Positions 48,633 to 53,431 of a DNA stretch of 53,431 nt are shown here, one piece after another; the stretch's first letter is position 1, and every line of letters starts with the position of its first letter. A model generated the notes under the pieces. It saw only the letters and a list, made by a program, of their open reading frames with translations. It was not told the origin of the DNA and did no database searches. This DNA comes from Flavobacterium hibisci (GTDB lineage: Bacteria > Bacteroidota > Bacteroidia > Flavobacteriales > Flavobacteriaceae): the NCBI RefSeq assembly GCF_020026925.1, contig NZ_JAIQDW010000026.1:1-53431 (forward strand). The letters are read 5' to 3'. Made by a program: the position numbers and the translations under genes.

Positions 48633-48988
48633 ATGAAATATTTTACTTTATTAATACTCTTTCTTATCAACTTTAACAGTCAGGAAAACAATAAACTTCG
48701 AGGCACTTATTATTGCATTGTTGAAAATGAATATTATCACATTCAGAAGTATAAAATTACATTCAACGATAGTACTTACGTTTTCGATAACAAGTTTATG
48801 CCAAAGACAAAATCTCTTACAACAGCATAATTGTATTAGATAACTTTATCAATCCGGATTTAATCGTAAGTGTTTTTAAAGATCAAATAGCAAAAGATAC
48901 TATTCAATTTTCTATACATAATAGGAAAGATGGGGGCAACTATCTTGACATAGCTTCGGCAAAAGGAAAATTCGTTAAAATTAAATGA
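48633..48988 (+). pseudogene. Frameshifted gene for a small exported protein
   Basis: An ATG at 48633 opens a frame with a short signal-like segment (MKYFTLLILFLINFNSQ) that stops at 48830 after 65 codons. Downstream in another frame (about 48811-48988) continuous coding goes on as ...SYNSIIVLDNFINPDLIVSVFKDQ... GKFVKIK to a TGA at 48986. One missing base near 48808 to 48815 (AAAGACAAAAT) would join the two parts into a protein of about 118 residues. The function is unknown. It could be a true pseudogene or an error in the sequence. No gene partners. Confidence 0.6.
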
Positions 48989-49062
48989 AGCTACTTAATC
49001 TCATTACACAGAAGTTCGTTTTCTATATAAGGATGGCATTTAATAAATAAAATCTCTAATGC

Positions 49063-49131
49063 AGCCCTGATAGCAGCGGGCATCCTATTGTTGCGGGGTT
49101 CGCAACAATAGATAGAGCGGATAGCAGGACT
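49063..49131 (+). repeat. Dispersed hairpin repeat, copy B (plus orientation)
   Basis: The element starts AGCCCTGATAGCAGCGGGCA and ends GATAGAGCGGATAGCAGGAC. A perfect 11-base stem CTATTGTTGCG/CGCAACAATAG (49085-49095, 49101-49111) with a GGGTT loop forms the centre; AGCCCTG and CAGGACT pair outside with one mismatch. Edge words are nearly identical to copy A at 13606, while the stem sequence is unrelated, which shows compensating change in the stem. Confidence 0.75.
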
Positions 49132-49279
49132 AAGGGCCTTGTTATAAATACTTTTCTGCTACAAAAAAACAAAATTTCCAAAAATTGTCGAGTTACTTTC
49201 GGGGATCCTTCCTTCGTCAGGATGACAAGATTATGGAAAAAATCTTAGAATCTTAGCTTTTCAGGGCCTCAAAATCTTT

Positions 49280-49325
49280 CTTAATCTACATTAAGTGCTT
49301 TTCATCTATGACGGTGGTATCTTTG
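49280..49325 (+). promoter_or_regulatory. Pirin gene promoter with CTTAA-N6-TTAAG dyad
   Basis: CTTAATCTACATTAAG (49280-49295) is a 6-4-6 dyad, followed by 22 bases and then TATCTTTG (49318-49325), a -7 box. No TTG is at -33; AGTG stands there, touching the dyad. The same layout with the same 22-base gap precedes yceI at 50215. Confidence 0.65.
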
Positions 49326-49354
49326 TACTATAAAAATAACAAATACACAAAATC

Positions 49355-50071
49355 ATGGAAAATATAGTATTGCACAAAGCAGAAACAAGAGGAAATGCAA
49401 ATCACGGATGGTTGAACGCTTATCACAGCTTTAGTTTTGCAAGCTGGTACAATCCGGACAGAATTCAGTTTGGGGCACTTCGTGTTTTGAATGATGATAC
49501 GATTGCAGGCGGAATGGGTTTTGGAACGCATCCACATGATAATATGGAAATTATTACCATTCCGTTAGAAGGTGATTTGGCTCACAAAGACAGCATGGGA
49601 AATACCGAAATTATTAAAAATGGAGACATTCAGGTAATGAGCGCCGGAACCGGAGTTCAGCATAGTGAGTTTAACCCAAATGCTGATCAGCAGACTAAAT
49701 TGTTGCAAATCTGGCTGTTTCCAAACAAAAGAAATGTAGCGCCGCGTTACCAGCAAATTACTTTGAATGTGGCAGACAGACACAATAAATTATCCCAAAT
49801 TTTGTCTCCAAATGCAGATGACGAAGGGGTTTGGATTCATCAGGATGCCTGGTTTAATATGGGGAATTTTGATGCCGAAGTTTCAACAGAATATAAAATC
49901 AAAAAAGAAGGAAACGGCGTTTATGCTTTCATCTTAAAAGGAAATGTAACCATCAACGGTCAGGAATTAAATACGCGTGATGCTGTTGGAATTTCAGGAA
50001 CTGATACTTTAACTATTAAAGCCAATACAGATGCTGAATTTTTATTGATGGACATTCCGATGAACTATTAA
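49355..50071 (+). CDS. Pirin family protein
   Basis: The 238-residue cupin protein has N-terminal pirin motif HGWLNAYHSFSFASWYNPDRIQFGALRVLNDD and the metal-binding segment GFGTHPHDNMEIITIPLEGDLAHKDSMGN with His residues and a Glu typical of the pirin metal site, then VMSAGTGVQHSEFN. Pirins are mononuclear-metal proteins; some act as quercetinase, but many have unknown function. It is transcribed from a promoter with a shared dyad and ends in a strong terminator. Adjacent yceI has the same control region, so the two are likely coregulated. Confidence 0.94.
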   Translation: MENIVLHKAETRGNANHGWLNAYHSFSFASWYNPDRIQFGALRVLNDDTIAGGMGFGTHPHDNMEIITIPLEGDLAHKDSMGNTEIIKNGDIQVMSAGTGVQHSEFNPNADQQTKLLQIWLFPNKRNVAPRYQQITLNVADRHNKLSQILSPNADDEGVWIHQDAWFNMGNFDAEVSTEYKIKKEGNGVYAFILKGNVTINGQELNTRDAVGISGTDTLTIKANTDAEFLLMDIPMNY

Positions 50072-50101
50072 TTCAGTAATAAAACATAATACCTGTACCC
50101 C

Positions 50102-50149
50102 GAAACGATAATTAATCTGAAAATCAGATTGTTATCGTTTCTTTTTTTT
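50102..50149 (+). terminator. Terminator of the pirin gene
   Basis: GAAACGATAA (50102-50111) and TTATCGTTTC (50132-50141) pair, with a second stem AATCTGA/TCAGATT inside, then eight T. It makes the pirin and yceI transcripts separate. Confidence 0.85.
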
Positions 50150-50214
50150 GTAACTTCAACAATAAGAAGTTAAAAAAGACAAAAAATCACAATTTTGGTT
50201 GACATTTTTTCTTT

Positions 50215-50260
50215 CTTAATCTAGGTTAAGTGCTTTCGACTTATTGTGACCGTAACTTTG
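50215..50260 (+). promoter_or_regulatory. yceI promoter with CTTAA-N6-TTAAG dyad
   Basis: CTTAATCTAGGTTAAG (50215-50230) is a 5-6-5 dyad. After 22 bases comes TAACTTTG (50253-50260). It matches the pirin control region in dyad, spacing, and the word TTTCTTAATCTA before and TTAAGTGCTTT after. It also shows that translation cannot start at the GTG at 50246, which lies within it. Confidence 0.65.
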
Positions 50261-50299
50261 TCTTATCAAAATGAAATTAATTATTTAAAAAATAAAATT

Positions 50300-50833
50300 A
50301 TGGCAATTACAAAATGGTCAATTGACCCAACTCACTCAGAAATTGGTTTTAAAGTTAAACACATGATGTTTACTAATGTTTCAGGAAAATTTTTAACTTA
50401 TGATGCGACCATCACTACAGACGGCGATAATTTCGAAAATGCAGCAATTGAATTTTCTGCTGACATCGCTTCTATCGATACAGCAAATGCAGATAGGGAT
50501 GGTCATTTAAAAAGCGGTGATTTCTTTGATGCAGAAAATCATCCAAAATTAACTTTCAAAGCTTCTTCATTTAAAAAAATCAATGATGAAAAGTATGAAA
50601 TTACAGGAGATTTAAACATCAGAGGTGTTGCAAAAACAGTAACTTTTCCGGTAGAATTTAGCGGAATCCTGACTGACCCATGGGGAAATACAAAAGTAGG
50701 TTTGAGTATTGAAGGAAAAATCAACCGAAAAGACTGGGGTTTAAACTGGAACTCTGCTCTTGAAACCGGTGGTGTTTTGGTTGGCGAAGAAGTAAAACTG
50801 AATATTGAATTGCAATTTGCTAAACAGGCTTAA
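50300..50833 (+). CDS. YceI family protein
   Basis: The 177-residue protein without a signal peptide begins AITKWSIDPTHSEIGFKVKHMM, the hallmark of YceI lipocalin-like barrels that bind polyisoprenoid or similar lipids. Other segments are DIASIDTANADRDGHLKSGDFFDAENHPKLTF, DLNIRGVAKTVTFPVEFSG and GLSIEGKINRKDWGLNWN. The open frame reaches a GTG at 50246, but that codon is inside the promoter, so the ATG at 50300 is the start. It is coregulated with pirin by its upstream dyad. Likely cytosolic, since the protein lacks a leader. Confidence 0.93.
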   Translation: MAITKWSIDPTHSEIGFKVKHMMFTNVSGKFLTYDATITTDGDNFENAAIEFSADIASIDTANADRDGHLKSGDFFDAENHPKLTFKASSFKKINDEKYEITGDLNIRGVAKTVTFPVEFSGILTDPWGNTKVGLSIEGKINRKDWGLNWNSALETGGVLVGEEVKLNIELQFAKQA

Positions 50834-50895
50834 TTATTATTTATTCTTTTGATTGTTTATTTTTATTAATTGATTAACGGAATATTTACATACTA

Positions 50896-50936
50896 AAAAC
50901 CCTTCTTAAACGATTTGTCTAAGAAGGGTTTTTTAT
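50896..50936. terminator. Shared terminator between yceI and fabD
   Basis: AAAACCCTTCTTA (50896-50908) and TAAGAAGGGTTTT (50920-50932) form a perfect 13-base stem with A and T runs on the two sides. It stands between two convergent genes. Confidence 0.85.
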
Positions 50937-50961
50937 TTTATAACTCTTAATTGAATAAAAA

Positions 50962-51837
50962 TTAAGCATTAGCCGTAGCAGCTTCTTTATCAATTTTATT
51001 AATTAAACCAGCTAAAACTTTTCCAGGTCCAACTTCTGTAAATAAAGTTGCTCCATCAGCGATCATTTGCTGTACAGACTGTGTCCATTTTACAGGAGCA
51101 GTCAATTGGATGATTAAGTTCTTTTTGATTTCGGCTGCATCAGAAACTGCATTTGCTGTAACATTTTGGTACACTGGACAAATAGGAGCAGAAAAAGTAG
51201 TTGCTTCAATAGCTGCTGCCAGTTCTTCTCTTGCTGGTTCCATCATTGGCGAGTGAAAAGCACCTCCAACAGGTAAAATCAATGCACGTTTTGCTCCCGC
51301 AGCTTTCATCGCTTCGCACGCTTTTTCAACAGCAGATGTTTCTCCTGAAATTACCAATTGTCCAGGGCAGTTATAATTTGCTGCAACCACAACCCCGTCA
51401 ATAGAAGCACAAACTTCTTCCACAATATTATCGGCAAGTCCTAAAACCGCAGCCATTGTAGATGGTGTGATTTCGCAGGCTTTTTGCATCGCCAAAGCAC
51501 GTTGTGAAACTAATTTCAAGCCATCTTCAAAAGATAAAGTTCCGTTGGCAACCAAAGCTGAAAATTCCCCTAAAGAGTGTCCAGCTACCATTTCAGGTTT
51601 GAAATCATCACCTAACGTTTTTGCCAGAATAACCGAGTGTAAAAATACGGCTGGTTGTGTAACTTTTGTTTCTTTTAGCTCTTCGGCAGTGCCTTCAAAC
51701 ATGATATCTGTAATTCTGAAACCTAAAATTTCATTCGCTTTTTCGAATAATTCTTTGGCCAAAGCCGATGTTTCATATAAGTCTTTACCCATTCCTGTGA
51801 ATTGAGCACCCTGACCCGGAAATACGTATGCTTTCAT
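50962..51837 (-). CDS. fabD: Malonyl-CoA:acyl carrier protein transacylase
   Basis: FabD moves malonyl from CoA to ACP for fatty acid synthesis. The 291-residue protein has VFPGQGAQFTGMGKDL at the start, the catalytic GHSLGE motif (Ser88), Arg113 (LVSQRALAMQ) and the active-site His195 (GGAFHSPMM). All are present. It stands alone here, not in a fab operon. The upstream region carries a -7 box and a perfect ATTGAAA-TTAG-TTTCAAT dyad, suggesting gene-specific control. Confidence 0.96.
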   Translation of the reverse strand: MKAYVFPGQGAQFTGMGKDLYETSALAKELFEKANEILGFRITDIMFEGTAEELKETKVTQPAVFLHSVILAKTLGDDFKPEMVAGHSLGEFSALVANGTLSFEDGLKLVSQRALAMQKACEITPSTMAAVLGLADNIVEEVCASIDGVVVAANYNCPGQLVISGETSAVEKACEAMKAAGAKRALILPVGGAFHSPMMEPAREELAAAIEATTFSAPICPVYQNVTANAVSDAAEIKKNLIIQLTAPVKWTQSVQQMIADGATLFTEVGPGKVLAGLINKIDKEAATANA

Positions 51838-51867
51838 TTGTCTAACTTGTTTTTTTATTTTTTTGGA

Positions 51868-51900
51868 ATTGAAATTAGTTTCAATTGAAAGGCAAAAATA
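51868..51900 (-). promoter_or_regulatory. fabD promoter with a dyad at the transcript start
   Basis: TATTTTTG on the minus strand (51900-51893) is a candidate -7 box. Just downstream is ATTGAAA-TTAG-TTTCAAT (51868-51885), a perfect 7-4-7 inverted repeat at about +1 to +18. No TTG at -33. It may be a lipid-responsive operator such as those described for fab genes in other phyla; inference only. Confidence 0.45.
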
Positions 51901-51908
51901 GCATTTTT

Positions 51909-52271
51909 TTAGCTCGTATAATCCTTAAACATGTAAATCCATGCTAATCTTGAGAATCGGAGATTGAATGACGTAAATAAGATAATGACAACCGCAATAA
52001 TCGGAATGATTCTTAGATCGAATGTGTTTTCAAAGAAAAATTGGGCGATACAATATGTTGCAATTCCCTGGGCTACTGTTAATCCGTAATTTACATACAT
52101 AGCTCCAAAAAAGAAGCCAGGTTCTTTTTGGAATTTATAATTGCAATGGCTACAACTCTCATTCATTTTTGGAAAGCCAAAATTCAGGAAAATATTCTTG
52201 TCTTTAAAAACTTTTCCTTTATGACAATGTGGACATTCGTTTTTTAAAATATGGACTAATGTATTTGACAT
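51909..52271 (-). CDS. DUF983 domain-containing protein
   Basis: The protein has 120 residues. It has two zinc-finger-like pairs, CPHC (Cys13, Cys16) and CSHC (Cys40, Cys43), then the conserved EPGFFFGAMYVNYGLTVAQG, and two transmembrane helices (about 52-72 and 82-103). DUF983 is a small membrane protein family found in many Bacteroidota and Alphaproteobacteria with unknown function. It lies upstream of fabD on the same strand; the candidate fabD -7 box (51900-51893) directly follows its stop codon, so fabD has its own start but may also be read from this gene. Confidence 0.85.
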   Translation of the reverse strand: MSNTLVHILKNECPHCHKGKVFKDKNIFLNFGFPKMNESCSHCNYKFQKEPGFFFGAMYVNYGLTVAQGIATYCIAQFFFENTFDLRIIPIIAVVIILFTSFNLRFSRLAWIYMFKDYTS

Positions 52272-52441
52272 GACTTTATTTTTTATTTATACAAAGGTAA
52301 ATCAGATTCTATTGAAACCTTTTTTATATCTTCGCTACTTATAGCACAATAAAGACATTTTGAGTTAAATTTCAAAAAATAAATTCCAAATTCCAAATTT
52401 TGAAAAGGTGATTTTATAATCTAAAAAGAAATTTTCTGCGT

Positions 52442-53296
52442 ATGAAAAAATATCCGGTTTATAGTGTGGAAAATTTTAGCTGTAATGATATTCATCGTGA
52501 ATTTTATGTGAATACTTTTAAGGAGCATTTAAAAAGCCACAGTTTTGTAGAAGAACCGCATCGGCATGATTCGTATCTGATGGTCTTTTTTACGAATGGT
52601 TCCGGAATACATGAAATTGATTTTGACCGTTTTGACATTAAGAGGGGAAGCTTGTTTGTGCTGCAGCCCGGGCAAATGCATCATTGGAGCTTGTCTGAAG
52701 ATGTTGAAGGCTTCGTGATTATATTTTCACAGGAACTTTACAATTTATATTTCGGCAAAAAAAACATCAATGACTACAACTTTTATCATTCGATTTATAA
52801 CCGTCCGGAATTGCTTTTTGAAACAGCTGAAATTTCTAAAATCTTACCTTATTTCAATCTTTTAATTGAAGAAAATAGCCAGAAGAATAATCTCCAACTG
52901 GATAAAATGCTGAATTTACTGGATTGTATTCATATTGAAATTTCACGGAAATACAGTGAAACCTATTCACATAAAACACATTCATACAATATTAAAATAA
53001 GTGCCTTCGAAAAGCTTTTGGAAGAGCATTTTAAAAAAGAAAAACTACCGTCTTTTTATGCAAATAAACTAAACATCACCCTGAAGCACCTCAACCGGAT
53101 TTGTAATGAAATTTTACAAAAAACAGCGACTGAAGTTATTATGGATCGAGTAGTCCTTGAAATCAAACGAATGCTAACTGACAAACAATTAGCGGTTAAT
53201 GAAGTCGCTTCAGCAGTTGGGTATGATGATTACTCTTATTTTTCAAGGGTTTTCAAAAAACAGACAGGGGTTTCTCCGACAACTTTTCGGGGCTAA
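52442..53296 (+). CDS. AraC-family transcriptional regulator
   Basis: The protein has 284 residues. An N-terminal cupin-like sensor part (about 30-110; EEPHRHDSYLMVFFTNGSGIHEIDF, GSLFVLQPGQMHHWSL) is followed by a linker and a C-terminal double helix-turn-helix (about 185-284) with ASAVGYDDYSYFSRVFKKQTGVSPTTFR, the usual AraC signature. This group often regulates sugar or stress genes in Bacteroidota. The ligand is unknown and the adjacent target is not in the window. Confidence 0.9.
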   Translation: MKKYPVYSVENFSCNDIHREFYVNTFKEHLKSHSFVEEPHRHDSYLMVFFTNGSGIHEIDFDRFDIKRGSLFVLQPGQMHHWSLSEDVEGFVIIFSQELYNLYFGKKNINDYNFYHSIYNRPELLFETAEISKILPYFNLLIEENSQKNNLQLDKMLNLLDCIHIEISRKYSETYSHKTHSYNIKISAFEKLLEEHFKKEKLPSFYANKLNITLKHLNRICNEILQKTATEVIMDRVVLEIKRMLTDKQLAVNEVASAVGYDDYSYFSRVFKKQTGVSPTTFRG

Positions 53297-53390
53297 AAAA
53301 TTAAACCATATAAGATTCTGTGTTGATTTCCAACTAAAATCTTATTTTTTATTAATTTTGTTGCTCAAGACAGTCATAGAACTAGTCTCT

Positions 53391-53431
53391 ATAGCGTGTT
53401 TAAACCATTTGTGTTTGCACGCTATTTTTTT
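53391..53431 (+). terminator. Terminator near the right window edge
   Basis: ATAGCGTG (53391-53398) and CACGCTAT (53418-53425) pair and are followed by at least six T up to the end of the window. It is 94 bases after the AraC stop codon and may end that transcript. Confidence 0.6.

Overview
The window is chromosomal DNA of a low-GC member of the Bacteroidota, almost certainly a Flavobacterium or a close relative. The reasons are gene content (CBS protein/nadK/DUF6089/uppS/bamA/ompH/ompH order, DUF1573, DUF1508, DUF4202, DUF6370, a folK-deoxynucleoside kinase fusion), the Bacteroidota promoter form (TTG about 18-20 bases before TAnnTTTG) in front of several genes, very AT-rich intergenic DNA, and tRNAs without an encoded CCA. 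I see no rRNA, CRISPR array, prophage or intact insertion sequence.

Layout. 0.1-7.6 kb, minus strand: envelope biogenesis (two OmpH/Skp chaperones, BamA, UppS, a DUF6089 barrel protein) behind NAD kinase and a CBS protein. 7.7-13.5 kb, plus strand: PdxJ, an alpha/beta hydrolase, a holin-like membrane protein, then the protein-quality cluster trigger factor, ClpP, ClpX. 13.7-16.7 kb: a GlxA-type AraC regulator divergent from four small SRPBCC/VOC genes. 16.9-18.1 kb: SerB with ACT domains. 18.3-20.5 kb: an accessory patch with a Fic protein and an Mrr-type nuclease, with palindromic repeats beside and between them. 20.5-32.3 kb: GH3-like enzyme, DUF2797, a family 9 glycosyltransferase, AsmA, a secreted hydrolase, SppA, the FolK/dNK fusion, a SPOUT methyltransferase and DUF1573. 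32.4-39.9 kb: MutS, tRNA-Gly(GCC) and tRNA-Leu(UAA) in one transcript, DUF1508, a repeat-built alanine-rich lipoprotein, Kdo transferase, a DegT aminotransferase and a META lipoprotein. 40.2-45.9 kb: a nitrite-assimilation cluster (nirB, nirD, DUF4202, NarX-like sensor kinase). 46.5-53.4 kb: purT, DUF6370, a Crp/Fnr regulator, a frameshifted small gene, pirin, YceI, FabD, DUF983 and an AraC regulator.

Most protein-coding content is ordinary core genome. The less ordinary material is between genes. Five copies of one dispersed hairpin repeat family (11.2, 13.6, 18.2, 45.9, 49.1 kb) share edge sequences while their central stems differ. A second palindromic, MITE-like family has copies at 19.5 and 46.1 kb. 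Pirin and YceI carry near-identical control regions: a CTTAA-N6-TTAAG dyad exactly 22 bases before a TAnnTTTG box, which suggests one shared regulator. Nested inverted repeats lie upstream of nirB and between nirB and nirD, and dyads overlap the predicted promoters of trigger factor and fabD. I found no convincing new multi-gene system. The best candidates for undescribed biology are the pirin/YceI operator, the dispersed hairpin family, and the nitrite cluster with its own nitrate-sensor-like kinase.
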